NCBI GenBank assembly: GCA_030524715.1
Contig: JAUNGB010000024.1
Coordinates: forward strand, 1 to 58,042
Reading direction: 5' to 3'
From: Eubacteriales bacterium
Lineage (GTDB): Bacteria > Bacillota > Clostridia > Lachnospirales > Lachnospiraceae
DNA length: 58,042 bases
Part shown: one piece after another, positions 33,107 to 41,482 of the stretch
How the letters are laid out: the number at the start of each line of letters is the position of its first letter
Numbering within the stretch: position 1 is the stretch's first letter
Notes under the pieces: generated by a model
What the model saw: the letters and a program-made list of their open reading frames with translations, nothing else
Told to the model about the DNA's origin: nothing
Databases searched by the model: none
Translations under genes and position numbers: made by a program

Positions 33107-34639
33107 ATGATGATAGAGATGAAGGAGAAAAAAGTAACCACGAAAAGGGGAATGAAATTTTTAACGACTGCCGCTCTGACAGCAGTATTGCTGGGCGGGC
33201 AGGTATATCCTGCTATGGCGGGAGGCAGTTCTGTGATAGAGGCGTCCTGCCTGCTTCCGGAGAATATTACAATAGAGTCACCGGTAGCTCTTTCGGAGAT
33301 CGCGCTTCCGGAAAGCGAGTATGGGACGCTTACCTGGGCGGATGGTTCTTATGTACCATCCAGACGTGTGGAGACCTGCGAGGTGATTTTCCACCCTGCA
33401 GATTCTGTTGATCCTGCAGAAATCTCAGGCCTGGAATCAGTGGAGGGGACTGACGGGCTGAGAGGATATATTACAGTGGTGGTAAGCAGCCTTGGAGATG
33501 AACCGGAAGGCGGGGATTCTCAGGCTCCGTCAGAAACACCGGAGGTATCTGAAGCTCCCGCAGAGGGAGAAGGATCTGAAGTGACAACTACTCCGGGGAT
33601 CACAGAAGGAGCAGAGGCAACGACTACTCCGGGGGTCACCGCCGTTCCGGATGTATCAGTGACTCCTGAAGGGACGCCGGTTCCGGATTCCGAAACGGAA
33701 GATACGGATACGGCTGCGGCAGATGAATCCCAGGGGACAGAAGCGGCAGAGCAGATTGGCGGAGAAAGCGCGGAAACAGAAGAGCCTCCAAAGGCGGAAG
33801 AAAATATATTTGATCAGCCGGATGCCGCGGCGGCGGAAGACGCCCGGCCTATGGGAGCGGAAGAGGATCTTACAGAGGAAGAGCAGCTAAGCCGTGCTGC
33901 TTCAAATCATACGTGCGGCGGTATTTCCGTTTCCGGAATCAATCTCCCGTGGTATGTGCAGTTCCGTGTGACCAGCGGGGAAGAGTATACCTTTACCAAT
34001 GAATCGGATGCCAATATCTTTAAATCCTATGAATTTGAATTATGGGATCTGCAGAATAACACGGAATACGAAATTCCTGACGGAGAATATATCAGTGTGA
34101 TCGTTCCTGTGAAAGAGGGATATGAATATACCATCGAGCACCTGCTGGATAACGGGGCGGTAGAGACTATTATTCCAAGTGTGGAAGGAAGCACGATGAT
34201 TTTCAGCACCCATTCCTTCAGCCCCTTCGGCATTGCGGGAAGCAAACCTCTGGTCGGCGAGGAACTGGCAGAGGACGGATACGGCGGAAATGACAGCCAG
34301 AATGGAAGCAGCGGCGATAACGGAAATGACAGCCAGAACGGAAACAGCAATACTGACGCGAATGGAGTACAGTCACAGACCGGCGTAAGCACCACACCCG
34401 GCGTAGTATCCAAGGACAATACTGACGGCGCCAATACTGACGCGGGCAGCAAGGATAATACCAACGGCCAGAATGACAGCCAGACAGACGGAACCAACAG
34501 TACTTCAGATTCCGGGACTACCACAGGAAGAAGCGTCAACACCGGAGATACTACTAATATTCTTCCGTTTGTGGTTCTGGTAGCTGTAGCGGCAGTGGTG
34601 ATCGGAGGCGTCAGCGTTTTCCTGAAAAAGAGAAAATAA
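33107..34639 (+). CDS. Secreted, cell-wall-anchored Thr/Ser/Asp-rich surface protein
   Basis: I recognise the architecture but not a functional family. The 510 aa product has a Sec signal peptide (about residues 15-38, FLTTAALTAVLLGGQVYPAMAGG), an N-terminal globular part (40-130), a low-complexity region rich in Glu, Thr, Pro and Ser with TTPG repeats (about 135-265), a second folded region (about 270-380), an Asn/Asp/Ser/Gly-rich repeat linker (NDSQNG, 390-470), and a C-terminal sorting signal: SVNTGD, then a 20-residue hydrophobic stretch and KKRK. The motif is an NTGD variant, not LPxTG, as is common in Lachnospiraceae. Probably sortase-linked to the wall. No sortase gene lies in the window. 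ATG follows GGGGT; ATG 33119 is an alternative. Confidence 0.82.
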   Translation: MMIEMKEKKVTTKRGMKFLTTAALTAVLLGGQVYPAMAGGSSVIEASCLLPENITIESPVALSEIALPESEYGTLTWADGSYVPSRRVETCEVIFHPADSVDPAEISGLESVEGTDGLRGYITVVVSSLGDEPEGGDSQAPSETPEVSEAPAEGEGSEVTTTPGITEGAEATTTPGVTAVPDVSVTPEGTPVPDSETEDTDTAAADESQGTEAAEQIGGESAETEEPPKAEENIFDQPDAAAAEDARPMGAEEDLTEEEQLSRAASNHTCGGISVSGINLPWYVQFRVTSGEEYTFTNESDANIFKSYEFELWDLQNNTEYEIPDGEYISVIVPVKEGYEYTIEHLLDNGAVETIIPSVEGSTMIFSTHSFSPFGIAGSKPLVGEELAEDGYGGNDSQNGSSGDNGNDSQNGNSNTDANGVQSQTGVSTTPGVVSKDNTDGANTDAGSKDNTNGQNDSQTDGTNSTSDSGTTTGRSVNTGDTTNILPFVVLVAVAAVVIGGVSVFLKKRK

Positions 34640-34642
34640 CGT

Positions 34643-34675
34643 TACTGTTTACACCGCAGCTGCGGACAGTAACAA
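34643..34675. repeat. Compact palindrome related to family 3
   Basis: GTTACTGTTTACACCGCAGC with TGCGGACAGTAAC: outer arms GTTACTGT/ACAGTAAC and inner CCGCAG/CTGCGG. The outer arms match the ends of the family 3 repeats, but the core differs. Immediately after the surface-protein stop; may function as a terminator. Confidence 0.5.
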
Positions 34676-34705
34676 AATAACAGAAAAAAGCATGAATAAA
34701 GACAG

Positions 34706-34743
34706 ATACCCTTCCATATATTGTATATGGGAGGGTGGTTTTT
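34706..34743 (+). promoter_or_regulatory. Hairpin covering the ribosome binding site of the TIGR04086 gene
   Basis: Left arm ATACCCTTCCATATA (34706-34720), loop TTG, right arm TATATGGGAGGGT (34724-34736), then GGTTTTT directly abutting the ATG at 34744. The right arm contains the GGGAGGG Shine-Dalgarno. It could be a terminator of the upstream gene, a translational control element, or both. Confidence 0.65.
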
Positions 34744-35094
34744 ATGAAAGTAAAGGCAGTTTTGAAATCGCTGTTATTTTCTTATGCAGTAACCGGGCTT
34801 TTGCTGCTTTTGCTGGCGTTTCTTCTTTTTCAGTTTGATCTGGGAGAAACCCCGGTGACCGCGGGTATTATTGTGATTTATGTAATATCCTGCCTTCTGG
34901 GAGGCTTTATGGCGGGAAAGATCGTACGTAAGGATAAGTATTTGTGGGGAGTATTGGTAGGGTTTTGTTACTTTCTTCTGCTGCTTGCGGTATCGTTCGG
35001 CGTGCAGGGAAAATGGGATATGACCCTTTGGCATGGGGTTACGACATTTTTTATGTGCCTGGGCGGAGGAACACTTGGCGGCATGCTCTCTTAA
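34744..35094 (+). CDS. TIGR04086 family membrane protein
   Basis: A 116 aa protein with four hydrophobic segments (about residues 8-28, 37-58, 68-86, 93-115) and few charged residues. In Firmicutes this family is typically found next to the SCIFF peptide gene, as here. Function unknown; a link with SCIFF or with preprotein translocation is suggested only by context. I chose ATG 34744 rather than the in-frame GTG 34735, because GGGAGGG (34727-34735) gives normal spacing. A hairpin overlaps this ribosome binding site. scfA begins 87 bp downstream with its own promoter. Confidence 0.85.
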   Translation: MKVKAVLKSLLFSYAVTGLLLLLLAFLLFQFDLGETPVTAGIIVIYVISCLLGGFMAGKIVRKDKYLWGVLVGFCYFLLLLAVSFGVQGKWDMTLWHGVTTFFMCLGGGTLGGMLS

Positions 35095-35116
35095 AGGAAG
35101 GATAGTAAAAAAAAGC

Positions 35117-35145
35117 TTTAAAATTAAAAAGTTTTATGCTATACT
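35117..35145 (+). promoter_or_regulatory. Promoter of scfA
   Basis: TTTAAA (35117-35122), 17 bp spacer, TATACT (35140-35145), 36 bp before the scfA ATG. It lies just after the TIGR04086 gene. Confidence 0.7.
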
Positions 35146-35180
35146 ATGCGCAGACAGATTATACATAAGGAGGATATATC

Positions 35181-35321
35181 ATGAAACATATCAAGACATT
35201 AAATACAAAGAACCTGCAGAACACAGTCAAAAAGGGAGGATGCGGTGAATGTCAGACATCCTGCCAGTCTGCCTGCAAGACATCCTGTACAGTAGGAAAC
35301 CAGAGCTGTGAGCACAAATAA
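35181..35321 (+). CDS. scfA: SCIFF precursor peptide (six cysteines in forty-five residues)
   Basis: A 46-residue peptide that is the substrate of the neighbouring radical SAM enzyme. It begins MKHIKTLNTKNLQNTVKKGG, the near-invariant leader, and has Cys at positions 21, 24, 28, 32, 36 and 43, the defining six. The maturase of this family forms Cys-to-Thr thioether bonds in the CTSC-type core (family knowledge); here the core reads CQTSCQSACKTSCTVGNQSC. The mature product's role is unknown. ATG follows AAGGAGG at ideal distance. The gene has its own promoter and a terminator-like hairpin 83 bp downstream, which would give more peptide mRNA than maturase mRNA. Confidence 0.97.
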   Translation: MKHIKTLNTKNLQNTVKKGGCGECQTSCQSACKTSCTVGNQSCEHK

Positions 35322-35403
35322 GGAGCATTCTGTGTTATGGAGCGCATATTTTTTGTTTGCAGTGATACGGTAAAGTAAGAAAGGCGCTCTGAATAAGCCG
35401 GTT

Positions 35404-35436
35404 AAGCAGCGGGGTGAAATCCGCTGCTTATTCTTG
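35404..35436 (+). terminator. Attenuator-type hairpin between scfA and scfB
   Basis: AAGCAGCGG (35404-35412) pairs with CCGCTGCTT (35421-35429), followed by ATTCTTGT. Partial termination here would uncouple peptide and maturase levels. The remainder of the 289 bp gap is A/T-rich, without an open frame. Confidence 0.7.
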
Positions 35437-35610
35437 TCTCACAGAAAAGTCGCCTATACGAGTCCTGAAAAACAGATTTCAGTAAGATAAAAAGACGATT
35501 TTTCAGTGAGCTTATAAAAAACGGAACATATTTGAGAAAAAGTAACACTTTTTCAGGGTATATTTGAAAATAATTTGCAGATATGTTCCGCAGGAAAGGA
35601 TTTCAGAAAA

Positions 35611-36978
35611 ATGAGTCTGATTCACAGATATCAGAGCAATGGATATAACATTGTACTGGATATTAACAGCGGATGTATCCATCTGGTGGACGAGGTGACC
35701 TATGAGGTGCTTCCCTATCTGGAAGAGGGATGCTCCGTTTCAGAAATTGTAGAAAAGATGGCAGGGCGTTTCAGCAGTGAGGATATTGAAACCTCGGTTT
35801 CCGAGTGTGAGAAGCTGCGGGAAGAGAACATGCTGTTTACCAGAGATGTTTATGAAAATGCCATCGAAGAATTTACCGCCAACCGTCAGACAGTGGTAAA
35901 GGCATTATGCCTTCATATTGCCCATGACTGCAACCTTGCCTGCCGTTATTGCTTTGCGGAGGAAGGGGAATATCATGGAAGAAGGGCGCTGATGTCCTTT
36001 GAGGTGGGGAAAAAAGCATTGGATTTCCTGATCGCCAATTCAGGCTCCAGAAAAAATCTGGAGGTGGATTTCTTCGGCGGAGAACCCCTTATGAACTGGC
36101 AGGTGGTAAAGGATCTGGTGAAGTACGGCAGGGAGCAGGAGAAGCTGCATAATAAAAAGTTCCGTTTCACGCTCACCACCAATGGCGTGCTTCTCAATGA
36201 TGAAGTAATGGAGTTCTGTAATAAAGAAATGGCAAATGTGGTGTTAAGCGTGGACGGCCGCAGGGAAGTTCATGATTATATGCGTCCGTTCCGTAAAGGA
36301 GCCGGAAGCTATGACCTGATCGTGCCGAAGTTCCGGAGATTTGCAGAATCCAGAAACCAGGACAAGTATTATGTCCGCGGAACCTTTACCCATCACAACC
36401 TTGATTTCTCCAGGGATGTTCTTCATTTGGCGGATCTGGGCTTTAAACAGATCTCCGTAGAGCCGGTGGTGGCGTCGGAGGAAGAGGATTATGCTATCCG
36501 CGAAGAGGATATTCCGCAGATTCTGGAAGAATATGATACCCTTGCCCGGGAAATGATCTCAAGGGAAAAGGCTGGTAAGGGCTTTAATTTTTTTCATTTT
36601 ATGATAGACCTGACCGGAGGCCCCTGCGTATATAAGCGCCTGTCGGGCTGCGGCTCAGGAACCGAGTATCTGGCGGTAACCCCTTGGGGAGATCTGTATC
36701 CCTGCCATCAGTTTGTGGGAGAAGAAGAATATCTGATGGGAAATGTGGACGAGGGGATCACCCGTCCGGATATTGTCGGGAAATTCAGCAAATGCAATGT
36801 CTATACAAAAGAATCGTGCCGGGAATGCTTTGCGAGGTTTTACTGCAGCGGAGGATGCGCTGCAAACGCTTATCATTTTCAGGGCGATATTAATGGCAAC
36901 TATGAAATCGGATGCGAGCTTCAGAGGAAACGTGTGGAGTGCGCTATCATGATAAAAGCCGCGCTAGCGGAAGAATAA
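35611..36978 (+). CDS. scfB: SCIFF radical SAM maturase
   Basis: Radical SAM/SPASM enzyme that installs thioether cross-links in the SCIFF peptide. The 455 aa product starts with a RiPP-recognition-like region (about 1-90: IHRYQSNGYNIVLDINSGCIHLVDEV), then the [4Fe-4S] motif CNLACRYC (Cys107, 111, 114), the TIM-barrel with DFFGGEPL, and a C-terminal SPASM/Cys-rich region (about 335-450: CHQFVG, CNVYTKESCRECFARFYCSGGCAAN) for auxiliary clusters. I chose ATG 35611 because AGGAAAGG lies upstream and homologues start at this IHRYQSNG segment; the frame is open to 35575. It is followed 22 bp later by secDF, a conserved neighbour. Confidence 0.96.
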   Translation: MSLIHRYQSNGYNIVLDINSGCIHLVDEVTYEVLPYLEEGCSVSEIVEKMAGRFSSEDIETSVSECEKLREENMLFTRDVYENAIEEFTANRQTVVKALCLHIAHDCNLACRYCFAEEGEYHGRRALMSFEVGKKALDFLIANSGSRKNLEVDFFGGEPLMNWQVVKDLVKYGREQEKLHNKKFRFTLTTNGVLLNDEVMEFCNKEMANVVLSVDGRREVHDYMRPFRKGAGSYDLIVPKFRRFAESRNQDKYYVRGTFTHHNLDFSRDVLHLADLGFKQISVEPVVASEEEDYAIREEDIPQILEEYDTLAREMISREKAGKGFNFFHFMIDLTGGPCVYKRLSGCGSGTEYLAVTPWGDLYPCHQFVGEEEYLMGNVDEGITRPDIVGKFSKCNVYTKESCRECFARFYCSGGCAANAYHFQGDINGNYEIGCELQRKRVECAIMIKAALAEE

Positions 36979-37000
36979 ATTTTTAAGAAGGGAAAGAACA

Positions 37001-39409
37001 ATGAAGAAAAACAGAGGAATCGTAGTGCTTCTTCTGACAGTGATCCTGACAGCGTTCCTGTGCTATACGGCAGCCGTTGGTATTGGTCCAACCGGTACAG
37101 GCGCCGCAAAGCATATCAACACAGGTCTGGATCTGTCAGGCGGCGTCAGCATTACGTATCAGGCCAAGGAAAGCAATCCAAGCAGCGAGGATATGTCGGA
37201 TACCATTTACAAGCTGCAGAAACGTGTGGAGCAGTACAGCACAGAGGCGCAGGTGTACAAAGAAGGCGATAACCGGATCAACGTTGAAATTCCGGGCGTT
37301 ACCGATGCCAACGCCATTCTGGAAGAACTGGGCAAGCCGGGTTCCCTTTGCTTTGTGGAGCAGACGGATGAAGACGGCAACCAGAATTTCGCTCTTGGCG
37401 AAAACGGATATGAGTTGACCAGGACCCTGGATGAGATCCGCGAATCAGGCTCCGTGGCTCTTGAGGGCTCTGATGTGGCAGACGCAACCGGAGGCGCCGT
37501 TCAGGATCAGAATACCAGCTCGAGAGAGTATGTAGTCAATCTGACCTTGACAGATGAGGGAAAGACGAAATTTGCAGAAGTTACTGAAGCAAATGTGGGT
37601 AATCCTATTGCGATTGTTTATGATAATACGATTTTAAGCGCGCCCAATGTAAATGAAGCGATCACAGGAGGAACCGCTCAGATCACCGGTATGTCCAGTA
37701 CAGAGGAGGCACAGAATCTTGCATCCTATATCCGTATCGGTTCCCTGAGCCTGGAACTGGAAGAACTTCGTTCCAGCGTGGTTGCCGCCCAGCTTGGCGA
37801 GGAAGCTATTTCTACAAGTGTAAAAGCGGCGGCTATCGGTCTTGCCATCGTTATCCTGTTTATGATCATCGTATACCGTATCCCGGGTCTGGTTGCAGCA
37901 ATCGCGCTGATCCTTTATACAGCGCTGATGCTGATCACCCTGAACGCCTTTGATATTACTCTGACGCTTCCGGGTATTGCGGGTATTATTCTTGGTATCG
38001 GTATGGCGGTGGACGCCAACGTCATTATTTACGCGCGTATTAAAGAGGAGATCGCGGCAGGGATTTCCGTCAGAAATGCCATCAGAGGCGGCTTCCAGAA
38101 GGCTTTCTCCGCAATTTTTGACGGAAATATCACAACGCTGATCGCGGCTCTCGTATTAATGTGGCTTGGTTCCGGTACGGTTAAGGGCTTTGCATATACG
38201 CTGGCTCTCGGTATCGTGATCTCCATGTTCACCTCTCTGGTAGTATCCAGATGGGTCGTGAAGGCATTCTATGCTGTGGGATTCCGTGATGAGAAGTTTT
38301 ACGGAAGAGCAAAAGAAAGCAAGGTTATTGATTTTGTCGGAAAGAGAAAGATCTTCTTTGCTATTTCTATAATCCTGATCCTGTGCGGGCCGGTAGCTAT
38401 GGCAGTGCACAGCAAAACAGATGGGAAGGCGCTGAATTACAGTCTGGAATTTTCCGGCGGTACTTCCACCAATGTCACCTTTAATGAAGAAATGGATATT
38501 AAACAGATCGATTCCGAGGTGACTCCTGTCGTAGAAGAGGTGACCGGCGACAAAAATGTCCAGCCGACCAAGGTTGTGGGAACAAATCAGGTGATCATTA
38601 AGACACGTTCCCTGAATCTGGAAGAACGTCAGGCGCTGAACCAGGCGTTGGTTGACAATTTTGATGTGGATGAAAGCCTGATCTCAGCAGAGAGCATTTC
38701 CTCTACAGTCAGCTCCGAGATGCGAAGAGACGCAGTGGTGGCCGTTATTGTGGCAACGATATTCATGCTTTTGTATATCTGGTTCCGGTTCAAGGATATC
38801 CGCTTTGCAAGCAGCGCAGTACTGGCGCTTCTTCATGATGTTCTTGTGGTACTTGCATTTTATGCCATTGCAAGAGTATCTGTGGGAAATACCTTTATTG
38901 CATGTATGCTGACCATTGTGGGTTATTCTATTAATGCGACGATCGTTATCTTTGACCGTATCCGTGAAAACCTTCACGGAAGCAGGCGCACAGAAGAATT
39001 GGATGGTATCGTAAACGAAAGTATTACACAGACCCTGACAAGAAGTATCTATACTTCCTTTACTACCTTTATTATGGTAGCGATCCTGTATGTAATGGGC
39101 GTATCCTCCATCCGTGAGTTTGCGGCGCCTTTGATGGTTGGTATCCTTTGCGGAGCTTATTCCTCCGTATGCATTACCGGATCCTTATGGCTGGTAATGA
39201 AGAAGAATATCAAGAGCAAGGCAGTTCCTGCAGGCTCTGCTATGCCGGTAAACAATGCTCCTAAGGCGTCGGCTCCCAAGGCAAAAAAGACCGGGGAAAC
39301 CGTAAAGAAGGATCCGGCCCAGCCGAAAAAGAAGAACCGTAAGAGAGTTGCGGAACGTCTTGCGGCACAGGAAGCAGCCAAGCAGAATGAAACGGATAAG
39401 GAGCAGTAG
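37001..39409 (+). CDS. secDF: Fused protein translocase SecDF
   Basis: Membrane component that uses the proton gradient to pull exported proteins through SecYEG. The 802 aa product fuses SecD (about 1-440) and SecF (about 450-760). Visible: first helix (LLLTVILTAFLCY), GLDLSGGVSITYQ, the external P1 domain, five-helix block with GIILGIGMAVDANVIIYARIKEE, then FSLEFSGGT in the SecF half and YSINATIVIFDRIREN. The last 50 residues are Lys/Ala-rich (KKDPAQPKKKNRKR). ATG follows AAGGGAAAG. Length is typical for the fused form. It directly follows scfB, so peptide maturation and export genes share a transcript. Confidence 0.97.
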   Translation: MKKNRGIVVLLLTVILTAFLCYTAAVGIGPTGTGAAKHINTGLDLSGGVSITYQAKESNPSSEDMSDTIYKLQKRVEQYSTEAQVYKEGDNRINVEIPGVTDANAILEELGKPGSLCFVEQTDEDGNQNFALGENGYELTRTLDEIRESGSVALEGSDVADATGGAVQDQNTSSREYVVNLTLTDEGKTKFAEVTEANVGNPIAIVYDNTILSAPNVNEAITGGTAQITGMSSTEEAQNLASYIRIGSLSLELEELRSSVVAAQLGEEAISTSVKAAAIGLAIVILFMIIVYRIPGLVAAIALILYTALMLITLNAFDITLTLPGIAGIILGIGMAVDANVIIYARIKEEIAAGISVRNAIRGGFQKAFSAIFDGNITTLIAALVLMWLGSGTVKGFAYTLALGIVISMFTSLVVSRWVVKAFYAVGFRDEKFYGRAKESKVIDFVGKRKIFFAISIILILCGPVAMAVHSKTDGKALNYSLEFSGGTSTNVTFNEEMDIKQIDSEVTPVVEEVTGDKNVQPTKVVGTNQVIIKTRSLNLEERQALNQALVDNFDVDESLISAESISSTVSSEMRRDAVVAVIVATIFMLLYIWFRFKDIRFASSAVLALLHDVLVVLAFYAIARVSVGNTFIACMLTIVGYSINATIVIFDRIRENLHGSRRTEELDGIVNESITQTLTRSIYTSFTTFIMVAILYVMGVSSIREFAAPLMVGILCGAYSSVCITGSLWLVMKKNIKSKAVPAGSAMPVNNAPKASAPKAKKTGETVKKDPAQPKKKNRKRVAERLAAQEAAKQNETDKEQ

Positions 39410-39503
39410 GCTTCGGGAATTAAGACAGAACCATAAAATCGATAGGAACGTATTGATAGGACGCAGGCCGCCGCGCGGCTTGCATCCCTGAGTATGTAGT
39501 ACA

Positions 39504-39526
39504 GCGGAATGCCAATGTCCGCTTTA
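39504..39526. repeat. Family 4 small hairpin repeat
   Basis: GCGGAATGCCAATGTCCGCT plus TTA, closely matching 18200-18222. In the 177 bp secDF-recJ gap, which also holds a GC-rich hairpin at 39459-39487. Confidence 0.4.
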
Positions 39527-39529
39527 GAG

Positions 39530-39569
39530 CATCCCGGGACAGGTAAAACCTGCCCCGGGATGTTTACAT
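39530..39569 (+). terminator. Hairpin terminator upstream of recJ
   Basis: CATCCCGGGACAGGT (39530-39544) pairs with ACCTGCCCCGGGATG (39548-39562), one mismatch, three-base loop, then TTTACATT. It ends just before the recJ ribosome binding site. Confidence 0.75.
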
Positions 39570-39586
39570 TAAAGAAAGGAAAAAAT

Positions 39587-41299
39587 ATGGAAAAATGGGT
39601 AGTAACCGCTAAACGGGCTGATTTTCAGGAAATCGGTAAAAAATTCGGAATTGACCCGGTGATCGCAAGGCTGATCCGCAATCGTGATGTGACGGGGGAT
39701 GAGGAAATCCGTGAATATCTTTACGGCGCCGTGGAAGAACTTCCTTCTCCGTGGCTTTTGAAGGATATGGAGAAGGCTGTGGACCTTCTTTCCGAAAAGA
39801 TCAGGCAGAAAAAGAGCATCAGGATTATCGGCGACTATGATATAGACGGCGTTACATCCACCTACATTTTGCTCACAGGCCTGAAACGTCTGGGGGCGTC
39901 AGTGGATACCTACATACCTGACCGTGTATCTGACGGCTACGGGATTCATGAGCATTTGATTCTGAAGGCGGAGGCGGATGGCATCGACACGATCGTTACC
40001 TGTGATAATGGGATCGCCGCCTCTTCGGAGATCGCTCTTGCAAAGAGCAAAGGGATGACGGTTCTTGTGACAGACCATCACGAAATACCCTATCGTGATA
40101 CAGAAGGGAAAAGAGAATTTTTTATTCCTCCCGCAGACGCTGTGGTAAATCCCAAACAGCCGGAGTGCCTTTATCCCAACAAAAATATCTGCGGCGCCGT
40201 AGTTGCCTGGAAACTGGTATGGGCATTGTATGAACGCTTTGGAATCGGAAAAAACGAGATCATGGAGTTCCTGGAATATGCGGCTATTGCAACGGTAGGG
40301 GACGTGATGGAACTGCAGGGAGAAAACAGGATCATTGTCAGGGAAGGCTTGAAGCGGCTTCCCCATACGAAAAATTACGGCCTGAAGGCCCTTATCTGCG
40401 CCAACGGGCTGGAAGGGGCAAAGATCAGTGCGTATCACGTAGGGTTTATCCTTGGTCCCTGCATTAATGCCAGCGGACGGCTGGATACGGCGGCGCGTTC
40501 GCTAAAGCTTCTGCAGGCGGAAGACGAGGATACGGCGGCGCGTCTTGCAGGAGATCTGACGGCTCTTAACCAGAGCAGAAAAGCCCTGACGGAGAAAGGC
40601 AGGGAGGAAGCCGTCCGTATTGTGGAGGAAACATCTATCAGACAGGATAAGGTGCTTGTGGTCTATCTTCCGGACTGCCATGAGAGCCTTGCGGGGATTA
40701 TTGCCGGAAGAATCCGCGAAAAATATCATAAACCATCTTTTGTGCTTACAAAAGGAGAAAAAACAGCAAAGGGAAGCGGAAGGTCCATCGAAGCCTATTC
40801 CATGTTTGACGGGCTTGTAAAATGCGCGGATCTTTTGGAGCAGTTCGGCGGCCATCCTATGGCGGCAGGGCTTTCTATTCGGGAAGAGAACATCGACGCG
40901 TTCCGGAAAAGGCTGAATGACACCTGCCCTATGAGCGAAGAGGATCTGATCCCGAAGATCGTCATTGATGTTCCCATGCCTGTAGCTTATATTACCAGGA
41001 AGCTTGTGGAACAGATTTCCCTTCTTGAGCCTTTTGGAAAGGGAAATACCAAACCTTTATTTGCGCAAAAGGGATTACGTGTTTTAGAAATGAGAATTTT
41101 TGGAAAGAATCGAAATGTAGCCAAAATGCGGCTGGAGGATGAGAAGGGTTTTACGATAGAGGCTGTTTACTTTGGGGAAGCAGTGGAATTTCAGAAGTTT
41201 GCCGCGCAAAAGGAGAGTATTTCCATCACTTATTATCCGGAGATCAACACATATCAGGGACGCGAAACCCTGCAGGTGGTGATAAAAAACTACTGTTGA
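39587..41299 (+). CDS. recJ: Single-stranded-DNA-specific exonuclease RecJ
   Basis: 5'-3' exonuclease for recombination, mismatch and base excision repair. The 570 aa product has the DHH-domain metal motifs DYDIDGVTS and TDHHEIP, the ANASGRLDTA-type motif (NASGRLDTAA), and the DHHA1 segment with GRIREKYHKPSFV and GSGRSIEAYSMFD and GGHPMAAGLSI. The C-terminal OB-like domain (about 440-570) ends at VVIKNYC. I chose ATG 39587 because AAAGAAAGG lies upstream; the frame from 39509 runs through a terminator. Length fits the clostridial form. Conserved position between secDF and apt. Confidence 0.96.
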   Translation: MEKWVVTAKRADFQEIGKKFGIDPVIARLIRNRDVTGDEEIREYLYGAVEELPSPWLLKDMEKAVDLLSEKIRQKKSIRIIGDYDIDGVTSTYILLTGLKRLGASVDTYIPDRVSDGYGIHEHLILKAEADGIDTIVTCDNGIAASSEIALAKSKGMTVLVTDHHEIPYRDTEGKREFFIPPADAVVNPKQPECLYPNKNICGAVVAWKLVWALYERFGIGKNEIMEFLEYAAIATVGDVMELQGENRIIVREGLKRLPHTKNYGLKALICANGLEGAKISAYHVGFILGPCINASGRLDTAARSLKLLQAEDEDTAARLAGDLTALNQSRKALTEKGREEAVRIVEETSIRQDKVLVVYLPDCHESLAGIIAGRIREKYHKPSFVLTKGEKTAKGSGRSIEAYSMFDGLVKCADLLEQFGGHPMAAGLSIREENIDAFRKRLNDTCPMSEEDLIPKIVIDVPMPVAYITRKLVEQISLLEPFGKGNTKPLFAQKGLRVLEMRIFGKNRNVAKMRLEDEKGFTIEAVYFGEAVEFQKFAAQKESISITYYPEINTYQGRETLQVVIKNYC

Positions 41300-41411
41300 G
41301 TTTCAGCATATATGTCAGAAAAAAATGTGCCGGAATGTGTAAATATTGCTGGAAAAAGGCAAAAGCAACAACAAAAATGCCGTATTTACGCGAGTCTTGT
41401 CGGGTTAGACA

Positions 41412-41440
41412 TTGATTCCGCAAAAAAAAAGTGTTATACT
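41412..41440 (+). promoter_or_regulatory. Promoter of apt
   Basis: TTGATT (41412-41417), 17 bp spacer including an A9 run, TATACT (41435-41440), 42 bp before the apt ATG. Confidence 0.8.
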
Positions 41441-41482
41441 GTTAAAAATATATTTTCTGAAAACAGTTGGCGGAGGTAGAAG

